Positions 48,919-58,788 are shown, counted from the first letter of the stretch. The stretch: DNA of 64,000 nucleotides from Caenispirillum bisanense (GCF_900230255.1 NZ_OCNJ01000003.1:480822-544821), one strand, 5' to 3'. Notes: a model not told the origin generated them from the sequence alone. Translations and numbers: made by a program.

Positions 48919-50019
48919 ATGAAGCGTCGTGAGTTCATCAAGGGCGTCGTGCCCGCCGCCGCCGGTCTCGCCGCCGCCTCGGGCCTCGCCGCCCCGGCGA
49001 TCGCGCAGAACAAGCGCGAGCTGAAGATGGTGACGGCCTGGCCGAAGAACTTCCCGGGCATGGGCGTCGGGGCCGAGCGTCTCGCCAAGCGCATCACCGA
49101 AGCGACCGACGGCCAGTTGTCGGTGCGCGTGTTCGCCGCCGGCGAACTGGTGCCGCCGTTCGAGATCTTCGACGCCGTTTCCTCCGGCACGGCCGAGATG
49201 TACCACGGCGCCGAGTACTACTGGCCCGGCAAGTCGCCGGCCTTCAACTTCTTCTCCGCCGTTCCCTTCGGCCTCACCGCCGCCGAGAACAACGCCTGGA
49301 TCTACCACGGCGGCGGCCAGGAACTGTGGGACGAGCTGTCGGCCAAGTTCAACGTGAAGGCCATGCTGGTCGGCAACACCGGCGTCCAGATGGGCGGCTG
49401 GTTCAACCGCGAGATCAACACGCTCGAGGACCTCAAGGGTCTGAAGATGCGCATTCCGGGCCTCGGCGGTGAAGTGCTGCGTCGCCTGGGCGCCTCCACC
49501 CTGTCGCTGCCGGGCGGTGAGATCTACCCGGCCCTGCAGTCGGGCGCCATCGACGCGACCGAGTGGGTCGGCCCCTGGAACGACCTGGCCTTCGGCTTCC
49601 ACAAGATCGCCAAGTTCTACTACTACCCGGGCTTCCACGAGCCGGGCACGTCGTTCTCCGTCGGCTTCAACAAGGGCGCGTGGGAAGGCTTCACGCCGGC
49701 GCAGCGCCAGATCCTGCAGAACGCCGCCGCCGCCGAGAACGACTACATGCTCGCCGAGTTCAACGCCCGCAACGGCGCCGCGCTCAAGACCCTGGTCAAC
49801 GAGCACAAGGTGCAGCTGCGCAAGTTCTCCGACGACGTCATGAAGGAAATCGGCCGGGTGTCCGGCGAGACCATCGCCGAACTGGCCGCCGGCAACGAGG
49901 ACGTGAAGAAGGTCTACGACAGCTTCATCGACTTCCGCGCCAACGCGAAGGAGTGGGCCAACATCTCCGAGAACGCCTACTTCGACTCGCGCAACCTGGA
50001 CTACAAGTACACGAAGTAA
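48919..50019 (+). CDS. dctP: TRAP transporter substrate-binding protein (DctP, 2-oxoacid-type)
   Basis: The periplasmic receptor of a TRAP transporter, 366 aa. It has a twin-arginine-type leader (MKRREFIKG, cleavage near APAIAQ). The sequence MVTAWPKNFPGMGVGAERLAKR, AGELVPPFEIFDAVSSGTAEM and the Trp/Arg-bearing ligand region (MRIPGLGGEVLRRLG, ATEWVGPWNDLAFG) resemble TakP-like 2-oxoacid or monocarboxylate receptors. Ligand assignment is inference. ATG 48919 has GAAGGG upstream. A hairpin follows the gene and the two permease genes lie downstream. Confidence 0.9.
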   Translation: MKRREFIKGVVPAAAGLAAASGLAAPAIAQNKRELKMVTAWPKNFPGMGVGAERLAKRITEATDGQLSVRVFAAGELVPPFEIFDAVSSGTAEMYHGAEYYWPGKSPAFNFFSAVPFGLTAAENNAWIYHGGGQELWDELSAKFNVKAMLVGNTGVQMGGWFNREINTLEDLKGLKMRIPGLGGEVLRRLGASTLSLPGGEIYPALQSGAIDATEWVGPWNDLAFGFHKIAKFYYYPGFHEPGTSFSVGFNKGAWEGFTPAQRQILQNAAAAENDYMLAEFNARNGAALKTLVNEHKVQLRKFSDDVMKEIGRVSGETIAELAAGNEDVKKVYDSFIDFRANAKEWANISENAYFDSRNLDYKYTK

Positions 50020-50039
50020 GCGCGACAGCGTCCATCACC

Positions 50040-50067
50040 GGCCTGCGCCTCCTCCGGGGCGCAGGCC
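50040..50067 (+). terminator. Intercistronic hairpin between dctP and dctQ
   Basis: A 10-bp perfect stem (arms 50040-50049 and 50058-50067) with 8-nt loop and no T tract. Such a structure could protect the dctP mRNA 3' end and favour receptor over permease synthesis. Confidence 0.5.
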
Positions 50068-50184
50068 GCCGTATTTGAGGGCGGCGGAAGGCCCTGCTCT
50101 TCCGCGACGGCCGGGACTCCGGCTAGACTGCCAGCGCATCCCGGGTTCGGGACCTCTTCCACCGCATAGCGCGAGAGTGCCACC

Positions 50185-50748
50185 GTGCAGGCTCTGTATC
50201 TACTGGCGCGGGCCATCGACCGCACCAACAGCATCATCGGCAAGCTCATGGCCTGGCTGACGCTGGGCATGGTGCTGGTGCAGTTCACCGTCGTGGTGCT
50301 GCGCTACGTCTTCGGCCTCGGCTTCATCTGGATGCAGGAAAGCATCCTCTACATGCACAGCCTGGTGTTCCTGGTGGGCGCCGGCTATACGCTGCTGAAG
50401 GAAGGGCACGTCCGCGTCGACATCTTCTACCGCGGCGCGACGGTGCGGAAGAAGGCGATGGTCGACCTCGCGGGCGTCCTGCTGCTTCTGTTCCCCTTCT
50501 GCATTCTCGTCTGGTACGTCGCCCTGCCCTACGTGATGAACTCCTGGGCGGTGTTCGAAGGCTCCAAGGAGACCAGCGGCATCCAGGGCGTCTATCTGCT
50601 GAAGACGACGATCCTGGCCTTCACCGTGCTGGTGGCCCTGCAGGGCCTCGCCATGGCGATCAAGTCGGGCCTCGTGCTCGCCGGCGTCATCGACGACCAC
50701 GGCGACACCACCGTCCCTGCCCACGAACGTACCGGCGGAGCCCACTGA
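50185..50748 (+). CDS. dctQ: TRAP transporter small permease subunit (DctQ)
   Basis: A 187-aa protein with four membrane segments (about residues 16-40, 51-70, 90-112 and 132-152) typical of DctQ, the small membrane subunit needed with DctM. It starts with GTG at 50185 and ends 1 bp before the dctM ATG, so the pair is tightly coupled. Confidence 0.93.
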   Translation: MQALYLLARAIDRTNSIIGKLMAWLTLGMVLVQFTVVVLRYVFGLGFIWMQESILYMHSLVFLVGAGYTLLKEGHVRVDIFYRGATVRKKAMVDLAGVLLLLFPFCILVWYVALPYVMNSWAVFEGSKETSGIQGVYLLKTTILAFTVLVALQGLAMAIKSGLVLAGVIDDHGDTTVPAHERTGGAH

Positions 50749-50749
50749 C

Positions 50750-52336
50750 ATGGCCACCATGCTGGAAAAGGAAGTCTTCGCCGGGCTCATGTTCCTCGGC
50801 ACGGTCATCGTGCTGCTGTTCGGCTTCCCGGTCGCCTTCACCCTGGGCGGCGTGGCGCTGCTGTTCGGCATCGCCGGCTGGTTCTACGGCGCCTTCGACA
50901 TGGCCTTCGTGGCCGCCATGCCGCAGCGCATCTACGGCAGCATGACCAACGACGTGCTGATCGCGGTGCCGCTGTTTGTGTTCATGGGCATCATGCTCGA
51001 ACGCTCCAAGGTCGCCGAGGAACTGCTGGAGAGCATGGGCAAGCTGTTCGGCCCCATGCGCGGCGGCCTCGGCATCTCGGTCACCATCGTCGGCGCGCTG
51101 CTGGCGGCCTCCACCGGCATCGTCGGCGCCACCGTGGTGACCATGGGCCTCCTGTCGCTGCCGACCATGATGCGCCGCGGCTACGACCCCAAGCTCGCCT
51201 GCGGCACCATCTGCGCCGCCGGCACGCTCGGCCAGATCATCCCGCCGTCCATCGTGCTGGTGCTGCTCGGCGACCAGATCTCCAACGCCTACCAGGACGC
51301 CCAGCGCGCCCTCGGCAACTGGTCGCCGGAGCCGGTGTCGGTCGGTGACCTGTTCGCCGGCGCGCTGATCCCGGGCCTGATGCTGGTCGGGCTCTACATC
51401 GTCTACCAGCTGATCGTCGCCCTGCTCCGCCCCAACGCCTCGCCGGCGATTCCGGCCGAGGAACGGGTCGGCGGCGACTCGGGCGGCGGCTGGAGCACGC
51501 TGCTGCACGCCCTGATCCCGCCGGTGGTGCTCATCATCGCCGTGCTCGGGTCCATCCTCGGCGGCGTCGCGACGCCGACCGAAGCGGCCGCCGTGGGTGC
51601 CGTCGGCGCCGTGCTGCTGGCCGGCCAGCGCCTGACGGATGGTCCGGCGTGGTCCATCTACGCCGCCACCGGCGCGCTGGTGCTGGTGCTGGTGCTGACG
51701 TCCTTCATGGACCTGCGCGTCGCCCGCAACGAGATCCCGGCCGGCGACTGGGTGGGCATCGTAGTCGCCATGATCTGCTGCGCCGCCATCGCCTGGGGCC
51801 TGATCGCCAGCCTGAAGAAGGTGTGGGACAACAACACCCTGATGGAGGTGATGTCGTCCACCCTGTCGGTGACGTCCATGGTGTTCATCATCATCGTCGG
51901 CGCCGGCCTGTTCTCGCTGGTGTTCCGCGGCTTCGGCGGCGACGACATGGTGCACGAGTTCCTCACCAACCTGCCGGGCGGGGTGTTCACCGCCATGCTG
52001 GTGGTGATGCTGGTGATGTTCGTCCTCGGCTTCTTCCTCGACTTCATCGAGATCGTCTTCGTGGTCGTGCCCATCGTCGGCCCGATCCTGCTGAAGATGG
52101 ACATCAACCCGGTGTGGCTCGGCGTCATGATGGCCATGAACCTGCAGACGTCGTTCCTGACGCCGCCCTTCGGCTTCGCGCTGTTCTACCTGCGCGGCGT
52201 CGCCCCGCCGAGCATCACCACCGGTCACATCTACAAAGGCATCATTCCCTTCGTGATCATCCAGGTGCTGGCGCTGGGCATCCTCGCCCTGTTCCCCGAG
52301 CTGGCGACCTGGCTGCCCAAGGTGATCTTCGGCTGA
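50750..52336 (+). CDS. dctM: TRAP transporter large permease subunit (DctM)
   Basis: The ion-coupled channel subunit, 528 aa, many hydrophobic spans. Family segments include GGLGISVTIVGALLAASTGIVGA, GTLGQIIPPSIVLVLLG and MNLQTSFLTPPFGFALFYLRG. It is about 100 residues longer than the usual 425. An extra hydrophobic block (about residues 285-355, starting GQRLTDGPAWSIYAATG) lies between the EAAAVG and NNTLMEVM segments and could form two added helices. Such longer DctM forms are known. Confidence 0.93.
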   Translation: MATMLEKEVFAGLMFLGTVIVLLFGFPVAFTLGGVALLFGIAGWFYGAFDMAFVAAMPQRIYGSMTNDVLIAVPLFVFMGIMLERSKVAEELLESMGKLFGPMRGGLGISVTIVGALLAASTGIVGATVVTMGLLSLPTMMRRGYDPKLACGTICAAGTLGQIIPPSIVLVLLGDQISNAYQDAQRALGNWSPEPVSVGDLFAGALIPGLMLVGLYIVYQLIVALLRPNASPAIPAEERVGGDSGGGWSTLLHALIPPVVLIIAVLGSILGGVATPTEAAAVGAVGAVLLAGQRLTDGPAWSIYAATGALVLVLVLTSFMDLRVARNEIPAGDWVGIVVAMICCAAIAWGLIASLKKVWDNNTLMEVMSSTLSVTSMVFIIIVGAGLFSLVFRGFGGDDMVHEFLTNLPGGVFTAMLVVMLVMFVLGFFLDFIEIVFVVVPIVGPILLKMDINPVWLGVMMAMNLQTSFLTPPFGFALFYLRGVAPPSITTGHIYKGIIPFVIIQVLALGILALFPELATWLPKVIFG

Positions 52337-52362
52337 GGCCGACGGCACCCGCCGGCAACGAG

Positions 52363-52400
52363 AAAGGCCCCGGAGCATGTGCTCCGGGGCCTTTTCTCTT
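52363..52400 (+). terminator. Rho-independent terminator of the TRAP operon, probably bidirectional
   Basis: A 15-bp arm pair (52363-52377 and 52380-52394) is followed by TTTTCTCTT on the plus strand. The minus-strand tail (TTTCTC) may serve the convergent parC gene, which ends at 52423. Confidence 0.88.
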
Positions 52401-52422
52401 GCGGGGTACGGGGTCGGCGGGA

Positions 52423-54663
52423 TCAGCCGGTGAAGCGGCCCGAACGGGGGAAGCCGGCCGGCGGCAGCTTGCCGCTGGAGGCCCGCTTGCCGATCCACGG
52501 CGTCAGGTCGGTTTCCGTGCGGGTCTTCTCGCCGAGGCGCCACGACAGGCCGTCGGCCGCCTTGAACAGCATGAGGTCACGCAGGCCGCCGTCCTTGTAC
52601 TTCTGCAGGATGACGCCGCGCCCGCGGGCCATCTCCGGCACTTCCTCCAGGGCGAAGACCAGCAGCTTGCGGTTGTCGCCGACCACGGCGACGCTGTCCT
52701 GCCCTTCCTCCACCGGCACCACGTGGGTAGCGCGTTCCTTGTCGGCGACGTTGAGGATCTGCTTGCCGGCGCGGGTCTGGGCGACGACGTCGTCCTCGGC
52801 CACCAGGAAGCCGCGGCCGCCGTCGGAAGCGAGCAGCAGCTTGCGGCCGGGCACGTAGACCAGCATGGCGACGATGTCGCTGTCGTTGGGCAGGTCGACC
52901 ATCAGGCGCACCGGCTCGCCGAAGCCGCGGCCGCGCGGCACGCGGTCGCCGGTGACGGTGTAGAAGCGCCCGTTGCTGCCCAGGATGAGGATCTTGTCCG
53001 TGGTCTGGGCGTGCAGGGTCATCTTGAGGGCATCGCCCTCCTTGAACTTGGTGGTGTCGTCGCCGGTGACGGCGTTGTGGCCCTTCACGGCGCGCAGCCA
53101 GCCCTTCTCCGACAGGATGAGGGTGATGGGCTCGCGCTCCACCAGCGCCTCCAGCGGCACCACCACGGCGGACGGCGCATCGCCGATTTCGGTGCGGCGG
53201 CGGCCGAGGGCGGTATGCTGGCCGAACTTCTTCTTGGTGTCGCGGATCTGGTCGGCGATGGTCTTCCAGCGCACGCCCTCGTCGTTGAGCAGGGTGATGA
53301 TGTCCGCCTTCTCGCCCGACAGGCTGTCGTGCTCGCGGCGGATCTCCATCTCCTCCAGCTTGCGCAAGGACCGCAGGCGCATGTTGAGGATGGCTTCCGC
53401 CTGCACGTCTGTGAGGCCGAAGACGCGCATCAGCTCCTGCTTGGGCTCGTCCTCCTCGCGGATGATGCGGATCACCTCGTCGAGGTTCAGGTAGGCGACG
53501 AGGTAGCCTTCCAGGACTTCCAGGCGGTGGTTGATCTTGTCCAGCCGGTGGCGGCTGCGGCGCACCAGCACCTCGTGCCGGTGGTCGAGGAAGGCGCGCA
53601 GCACCTCCTTCAGCGACATGACGCGCGGCACATTCTCGCCGTCGAGCACGTTCATGTTGAGGCCGAACCGGATCTCCAGGTCGGTCTGCTTGAACAGGTG
53701 CTCCATGAGCACGTCGGGGTCGACGGTGCGCGACCGCGGCTCCAGCACCACGCGCACGTCTTCCGCCGACTCGTCGCGCACGTCGCCGAGGATCGGCAGC
53801 TTCTTCTGGTTCAGCAGCTCCGCGATGCGCTCGATGAGCTTGGACTTCTGGACCTGGTAGGGGATCTCGGTGATGACGATGTGCCACAGGCCGTGGGACA
53901 GCTTCTCCACCTCCCACCGCGCCCGCAGGCGGAAGCCGCCGCGGCCGGTGGCATAGGCCTCGCGGATGGCCTCGGCCGTCTCCACCAGCACGCCGCCGGT
54001 CGGGAAGTCGGGGCCCTTAACATAGGCCAGCAGGTCGATGGTCTCGGCGTCCGGCTTCTTGATGAGGTGCAGCAGCGCGTCGCACAGCTCGCCGGCGTTG
54101 TGCGGCGGGATGTTGGTGGCCATGCCGACGGCGATGCCCGAGGCGCCGTTGGCCAGCAGGTTGGGGAAGGCGGCCGGCAGGACCACCGGTTCCTCTTCCT
54201 CGCCGTCGTAGGTGGAGCGGAAGTCGACCGCGTTCTCGTCCAGCCCGTCGAGCAGGGCGATGGCGACCTCGGTCAGGCGCGCTTCCGTGTAGCGCATGGC
54301 CGCCGGGTTGTCGCCGTCGATGTTGCCGAAGTTGCCCTGCCCTTCGACCAGCGGATAGCGAACGGCGAATTCCTGCGCGAGGCGCACCATGGCCTCGTAG
54401 ACGGCGCTGTCGCCGTGCGGGTGGTACTTACCGATGACGTCGCCGACCACGCGGGCGCATTTCTTGAAACCGGCGTTGGGGTCGAGCTTCAGCTGCCGCA
54501 TGGCGAACAGCAGGCGGCGGTGCACCGGCTTCAGGCCGTCGCGCACGTCGGGCAGCGAGCGCGAGACGATGGTCGACAGCGCATAGGCGAGGTACCGCTC
54601 GCTCAGCGCCTTCTCCAGCGGTTCGACGCGGATGTCCTCGGGTTTCGCGGGCTTGGTGGTCAT
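52423..54663 (-). CDS. parC: DNA topoisomerase IV subunit A
   Basis: The cleavage-religation subunit that decatenates chromosomes with ParE. The 746-aa protein has the active Tyr125 in [10 protein letters not shown], the [14 protein letters not shown] motif and [14 protein letters not shown], and a C-terminal beta-pinwheel with [19 protein letters not shown]. The C-terminal domain lacks a GyrA box QRRGGRG, which supports ParC rather than GyrA. It lies 51 bp after recO on the same strand. Confidence 0.94.
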   Translation of the reverse strand: MTTKPAKPEDIRVEPLEKALSERYLAYALSTIVSRSLPDVRDGLKPVHRRLLFAMRQLKLDPNAGFKKCARVVGDVIGKYHPHGDSAVYEAMVRLAQEFAVRYPLVEGQGNFGNIDGDNPAAMRYTEARLTEVAIALLDGLDENAVDFRSTYDGEEEEPVVLPAAFPNLLANGASGIAVGMATNIPPHNAGELCDALLHLIKKPDAETIDLLAYVKGPDFPTGGVLVETAEAIREAYATGRGGFRLRARWEVEKLSHGLWHIVITEIPYQVQKSKLIERIAELLNQKKLPILGDVRDESAEDVRVVLEPRSRTVDPDVLMEHLFKQTDLEIRFGLNMNVLDGENVPRVMSLKEVLRAFLDHRHEVLVRRSRHRLDKINHRLEVLEGYLVAYLNLDEVIRIIREEDEPKQELMRVFGLTDVQAEAILNMRLRSLRKLEEMEIRREHDSLSGEKADIITLLNDEGVRWKTIADQIRDTKKKFGQHTALGRRRTEIGDAPSAVVVPLEALVEREPITLILSEKGWLRAVKGHNAVTGDDTTKFKEGDALKMTLHAQTTDKILILGSNGRFYTVTGDRVPRGRGFGEPVRLMVDLPNDSDIVAMLVYVPGRKLLLASDGGRGFLVAEDDVVAQTRAGKQILNVADKERATHVVPVEEGQDSVAVVGDNRKLLVFALEEVPEMARGRGVILQKYKDGGLRDLMLFKAADGLSWRLGEKTRTETDLTPWIGKRASSGKLPPAGFPRSGRFTG

Positions 54664-54714
54664 CGGCAGGTACTGTTTCCCGGTGTTTCTGGGGCGTTGG
54701 GCGCAAAATATAGG

Positions 54715-55449
54715 CTATCGGCCCGCCATGCGGTCAAGAAATCGTGCCCGCGCCCCCGGCACCGGCCGGTCCAGCGCCGGGAACAGGCGGCGCTCCAGGA
54801 AGTAGCCGGACAGCCGGAGGCCCTGGCGCACCGCCTCGGCGTCGGGCTCGACCCCGGACTCCGCCGCCGCGCCCAGCAGGAAGGGCGGCAGCGGCAGCAA
54901 GCGGTCGGCGTAGGCGGCACCGGCGGCGCGGCTGACGGCGCGGCCCGAACGCGGGCTGACCCAGGCGAGATCCTCCGTCGCGCCGGTGGCGGCGCATTCC
55001 GACAGGTCGAGGCCGTACCCGAGTTCGGCCATGAGCACCAGTTCCCACCGCACGTAAAGCGGCGGCCAGCCGTCGTCGCGCACCAGGGCGTCGGTGAGCA
55101 GGCGCAGGCCTTCGAACAGCAGGGGGTGCGGCTCGCGCTCCGGCAGGGCGGTTTCGGCCAGGGCGCAGGCGGCCGCCAGGCAGGCGAGCCGGGTGCGGTC
55201 GCCGAGTAGCCCGGCGGCACGGGCGTCGAGCAGTTCGCCGGTGAAGGTGCCGAGGTGTTCTTCCAGCCGCCCGCGCCAGGTGGCGTCGACGCGGTTGCCC
55301 GGCTGCCACAGGCCGCGCGAGCCTTTGCCGGCGGCGCCGCGCACCAGCGCGCCGTGGCGGCCGTGGTCGCGGGTGAGCAGGTGGACGACGGCGCTGGTCT
55401 CGCCGTGGCGGCGGGCCGTCAGCACGATGCCCTCGTCCCGCCATTCCAC
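54715..55449 (-). CDS. recO: DNA repair protein RecO
   Basis: Helps load RecA with RecR in the RecFOR path. The 244-aa protein has an N-terminal OB fold (MEWRDEGIVLTARRHGETSAVVHLLTRDHG-type start, VRGAAGKGSRGLWQPGNRV) and a helical C-terminal part ending LERRLFPALDRPVP. The Cys zinc set of some RecO proteins is only partly present. Position after era is conserved. Confidence 0.93.
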   Translation of the reverse strand: MEWRDEGIVLTARRHGETSAVVHLLTRDHGRHGALVRGAAGKGSRGLWQPGNRVDATWRGRLEEHLGTFTGELLDARAAGLLGDRTRLACLAAACALAETALPEREPHPLLFEGLRLLTDALVRDDGWPPLYVRWELVLMAELGYGLDLSECAATGATEDLAWVSPRSGRAVSRAAGAAYADRLLPLPPFLLGAAAESGVEPDAEAVRQGLRLSGYFLERRLFPALDRPVPGARARFLDRMAGR

Positions 55450-55459
55450 CGCGGCGGCC

Positions 55460-55681
55460 CTAGAGCACGCCGAGCGCCAGGGCGCCCAGGCCGAGGATCA
55501 TGGCCGATACCCCACCGACGGTGAGCAGCGCCTCGGCCCCGCGTTGCGCCTTGGTGGCGGCGAGGCCGGCGCGGGCGAGGCGCTCGCGCATGACGATCAG
55601 CGCCCCGAGCAGCAGCACCCCGAGGCCGAGGAACATGACCCCGGCCGCCAGATGATACGGGTTCAGAACGCTGCCGCCCAT
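55460..55681 (-). CDS. small two-helix membrane protein
   Basis: A 73-aa protein with two hydrophobic segments (about residues 9-30 and 51-71) separated by a basic loop RERLARAGLAATKAQRG. It is between era and recO on the same strand (10-30 bp gaps), so probably co-transcribed. No family recognised; function unknown. Confidence 0.65.
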   Translation of the reverse strand: MGGSVLNPYHLAAGVMFLGLGVLLLGALIVMRERLARAGLAATKAQRGAEALLTVGGVSAMILGLGALALGVL

Positions 55682-55711
55682 GGGACCGCCCTCGCCTCGC
55701 CGTCCCTGCCC

Positions 55712-56827
55712 TTACGAGTCGAAGTCCAGGCCCCACTCGGCGTAAGTGTCGCGCCGCTCGGCCCAGTCTTCCTTGACCTTCACGTGCAGGAACAGGTGCA
55801 CGCGACGCTCCAGCAGCGCCTCCAGTTCCTCGCGGGAGGCGGCGCCGATGGCCTTGATCTGCCGGCCCTGCTTGCCGAGCACGATGGAACGCTGGCTTTC
55901 GCGCATGACGAAGATGGTCTGGTCGATGCGCACAGACCCGTCCTTGCGCTCCTCCCAGCCCTCGGTGTGGATGGTCACGGCGTAGGGCAGTTCCTGGTGC
56001 AGGTTGAGGAACAGCTTCTCGCGGGTGATTTCCGCCGCCAGCAGGCGCTGCGGCAGGTCGGAGATTTCGTCCTCGGGGAACAGCCACGGGCTTTCCGGCA
56101 TGCGCTTGGCGAGCAGGCGCACCAGATCCTTCACGCCGCTGCCGGTCAGCGCCGAGATCATGAAGACCTCGGAGAACACGCTGGTCTCGTAGAGTTCCTG
56201 GGCCAGGGCGAGCAGCTTCGGCCGCTCGATGGCGTCCACCTTGTTGAGCGCCAGGATCGCCTGCCGCTTGGTGCGGCCGAGGCCGTCGACGATGCGCTTC
56301 ACGTCGTCGCTGAAGCCGCGGCGACTGTCGACCACCAGCAGCACCTGGTCGGCATCCTGCGCGCCGTTCCAGGCGGCGGAGACCATGGCGCGTTCCATGC
56401 GCTTCTTCGGCTCGAAGATGCCCGGGGTGTCGACGAAGATGAGCTGCGTCTGCCCCTTCATGGCGATGCCGCGCACGATGGAGCGCGTGGTCTGCACCTT
56501 GGGCGAGACGATGGTCACCTTGGCGCCGACGATGGTGTTGACCAGCGTCGACTTGCCCGCGTTGGGGGCGCCGAGCACGGCGATGAAGCCGGCCCGGGTC
56601 GGGCCCTCGGCGTCTTCCTCGTCGTCGGCCTCGCCGTCCTCGTCTTCGCCGTCGAAGTCCTCGTCGTCCTCGAAGTCCTCGTCCTCGTCGCCGAGGTCGT
56701 ATTCGAGGTCGCCGTCCAGGACGTCGTCCTCGGGTTCGCGGGCGTCTTCGGAAGCCGCGTCGGCTTCGGTGGGCGCCGCGGGGGCGTCCTCGGGGCGGCG
56801 GCCGTCCGGGGTATCGTCGTCGGTCAT
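55712..56827 (-). CDS. era: GTPase Era with long acidic N-terminal extension
   Basis: An essential GTPase for 16S rRNA processing and 30S assembly. The GTPase core starts near residue 81: G1 GAPNAGKST (86-94), G3 DTPG, G4 NKVD; the C-terminal KH domain includes GKQGRQIKAIG. The first 80 residues are unlike usual Era proteins and strongly acidic; between residues 31 and 75 about 30 of 45 are Asp or Glu. The start ATG 56827 overlaps the rnc stop (ATGA), which supports translation of the extension. It follows lepB-rnc in a conserved operon. Confidence 0.94.
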   Translation of the reverse strand: MTDDDTPDGRRPEDAPAAPTEADAASEDAREPEDDVLDGDLEYDLGDEDEDFEDDEDFDGEDEDGEADDEEDAEGPTRAGFIAVLGAPNAGKSTLVNTIVGAKVTIVSPKVQTTRSIVRGIAMKGQTQLIFVDTPGIFEPKKRMERAMVSAAWNGAQDADQVLLVVDSRRGFSDDVKRIVDGLGRTKRQAILALNKVDAIERPKLLALAQELYETSVFSEVFMISALTGSGVKDLVRLLAKRMPESPWLFPEDEISDLPQRLLAAEITREKLFLNLHQELPYAVTIHTEGWEERKDGSVRIDQTIFVMRESQRSIVLGKQGRQIKAIGAASREELEALLERRVHLFLHVKVKEDWAERRDTYAEWGLDFDS

Positions 56828-57519
56828 GCTGTCTTCGTCACCTTGTCGAGCAGCGCCTCGGCGGCCATCTGTTCCGCCTTGCGCTTGGAAGTACCGGTAC
56901 CGGTGGCCGGCGCCACCCCGTCGACGGCCACCTCCACCACGAAATGCGGCTCGTGCGCCGGTCCGACGGTTTCCACCGTACGGTAGACCGGCAGCGGCTT
57001 GCCCTGCCCCTGCGCCCATTCCTGCAGGGCGGTCTTGGCGTCCTTGGGCGGCTTCAGCTCCGCTTCCATGAGCGGCGTGAAGCGCCGTTCCACGAACCGA
57101 CGGGCGGCTTCGATGCCGCCATCCAGATATAGGGCGCCGATGACCGCTTCGCAGATGTCGGCCTTGAGGCTCGCCGAATTGCGCGACCCCGCCTCCTCCT
57201 CGCCGCGCGACAGGCTCACGTGGGCGCCGAGGTCGAGGCCGTCGGCCACCACCACCAGAGCCTCCTTGCGCACCAGGGCGGCGTGCCGGCGGGCGAGTTG
57301 GCCTTCGGCTTCCGTCGGGTAGCGGGCCAGCAGCATGTCGGCGACGATCAGGCCGAGCACCCGGTCGCCGAGGAACTCCAGCCGCTCGTAGCCCACCGGG
57401 AACGGCCCGCCGCCGCTGCGATGGGCCAGCGCCTCCGCCAGCAGGCGGGGATTGCCGAAGGTGTGGCCGAGGGCCGCTTCCAGCCGCGCCCGGTCGGGCG
57501 TGGAACCGCTTGCCGCCAT
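56824..57519 (-). CDS. rnc: ribonuclease III
   Basis: Cleaves double-stranded RNA in rRNA and mRNA processing. The 231-aa protein has the RNase III signature YERLEFLGDRVLGL with catalytic acidic residues, a second set in LKADICEAVIGALYLDGG, and a C-terminal dsRNA-binding domain ending GTGTSKRKAEQMAAEALL. It overlaps era by 4 nt and is 3 bp after lepB. Confidence 0.97.
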   Translation of the reverse strand: MAASGSTPDRARLEAALGHTFGNPRLLAEALAHRSGGGPFPVGYERLEFLGDRVLGLIVADMLLARYPTEAEGQLARRHAALVRKEALVVVADGLDLGAHVSLSRGEEEAGSRNSASLKADICEAVIGALYLDGGIEAARRFVERRFTPLMEAELKPPKDAKTALQEWAQGQGKPLPVYRTVETVGPAHEPHFVVEVAVDGVAPATGTGTSKRKAEQMAAEALLDKVTKTA

Positions 57520-57522
57520 CGG

Positions 57523-58263
57523 TCAGCCCACCGCGTCGAAGAACCGCGACCAGCGGATGGAGCCCGGCCACTTCCAGAGCTCCCAGATGCGCGCCGTGCC
57601 GTCGGTGGAGAAGAACAGCACCTCGGCGCGGCCGACGAAGTTCTCGAAGGGCACGAAGCCGACATTGCCGCGGCTGTCGTCGGAATTGTCGCGGTTGTCG
57701 CCCATCATGAAATAATGCCCGTCGGGCACCACGAACTCGCGCGTGTCGTCGGACATGCGGTCGTCGCCCATCTCGATGATGCGGTGCTGGGTGCCGCCCG
57801 GCAGCGTCTCGATGTACTGGGCGAAGCGCCGGGTGTTGCCCAGCGGGTCACGCTCCACGTAGTCCTCGATGCGCTCGCGCGGCACCACCTCGCCGTTGAT
57901 GACCAGGCGGCCGGCCTGCATCTGGATGCGGTCGCCGGGCAGGCCGACGACGCGCTTGATGTAGTCGGTCTTGTTGTCGCGCGGGAACTTGAACACCGCC
58001 ACGTCGCCGCGCTGCGGCTCGTCCGCCAGCACGCGCCCGTCGAACGGCGGCATGCCGAAGGGGAAGCTGTAGCGGCTGTAGCCGTAGGAGTACTTGGAGA
58101 CGAACAGATAGTCGCCGATGAGGAGACTCGGGATCATGGACCCCGAGGGAATGTTGAAAGGCTCGAAGGCCACCGTGCGCACGACGACGGCGATCAGGAC
58201 GGCGTAGATGACCGTGCGGATCGTCTCGCCGAAGCCGCCCGACTTCTTCTTCTCGCTGAACAA
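57523..58263 (-). CDS. lepB: signal peptidase I
   Basis: Removes signal peptides from exported proteins. The 246-aa protein has one N-terminal membrane segment (about 15-33), catalytic Ser42 in IPSGSMIPSLL and Lys103 in YIKRVVGLPGD, and the MGDNRDNSDDSR motif. The start is TTG at 58263, with AAGG 5-6 nt upstream; no ATG or GTG is available in frame. It is the first gene of lepB-rnc-era, with a strong promoter upstream. Confidence 0.95.
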   Translation of the reverse strand: MFSEKKKSGGFGETIRTVIYAVLIAVVVRTVAFEPFNIPSGSMIPSLLIGDYLFVSKYSYGYSRYSFPFGMPPFDGRVLADEPQRGDVAVFKFPRDNKTDYIKRVVGLPGDRIQMQAGRLVINGEVVPRERIEDYVERDPLGNTRRFAQYIETLPGGTQHRIIEMGDDRMSDDTREFVVPDGHYFMMGDNRDNSDDSRGNVGFVPFENFVGRAEVLFFSTDGTARIWELWKWPGSIRWSRFFDAVG

Positions 58264-58326
58264 GTGCCTTCACCTTGTTGATTAACAAAGGAATTTCGAA
58301 CAAACACGAAAATCGCAACCGCCGCG

Positions 58327-58355
58327 ATCAAAGCGCCGGATGCGGGCCATGTCAA
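58327..58355 (-). promoter_or_regulatory. Promoter of lepB-rnc-era
   Basis: On the minus strand TTGACA (58355-58350), 17-nt spacer, TTTGAT (58332-58327), about 63 nt before the lepB TTG start. Confidence 0.6.
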
Positions 58356-58368
58356 GGCGCACCGCCGA

Positions 58369-58788
58369 TCAGGCCTTGTCGGCCGGCACGGCGGTGATGA
58401 TCACCATGGCTTCGGCGATAGGATATTCGTCGGTGAGCGTCAAGTTGATCTGCGCCCTCATGCCCGGCGGCGTGATTTCCTTCAGCCGTTCGGCGGCCCC
58501 GCCGGTGAGCACGACCGTCGGCTGGCCGCTCGGCAGGTTGACCACCCCCATGTCGCGCCAGTAGACGCCGCGCCGGAAGCCGGTGCCGAGGGCCTTGGAG
58601 GCGGCCTCCTTGGCGGCGTAGCGCTTGGCGTAGGTGCCGGCGTACTGCTTGCCGGCGCCCTTGCGGCGTTCGGCCTTGGCGATTTCCGTGTCGGTGAAGA
58701 TGCGGCGGATGAACCGCTCGCCGAAGCGCTCCAGCGTCTGCTCGATGCGGCGGATGTCGATGAGGTCGGAACCGAGGCCGATGATCAT
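58369..58788 (-). CDS. acpS: holo-ACP synthase
   Basis: Transfers 4'-phosphopantetheine from CoA to acyl carrier protein. The 139-aa protein starts [17 protein letters not shown] with the metal-ligand Asp8, and has the second conserved block [15 protein letters not shown] with the metal-ligand Glu. Usually pdxJ precedes it in this operon; here DUF2062 does. Confidence 0.96.
   Translation of the reverse strand: MIIGLGSDLIDIRRIEQTLERFGERFIRRIFTDTEIAKAERRKGAGKQYAGTYAKRYAAKEAASKALGTGFRRGVYWRDMGVVNLPSGQPTVVLTGGAAERLKEITPPGMRAQINLTLTDEYPIAEAMVIITAVPADKA

Noticed and set aside
51649-55209. 1186-codon plus-strand open frame across dctM, parC and recO
   Set aside because: Spans three genes with recognised proteins on other frames; composition is that of a shadow frame.
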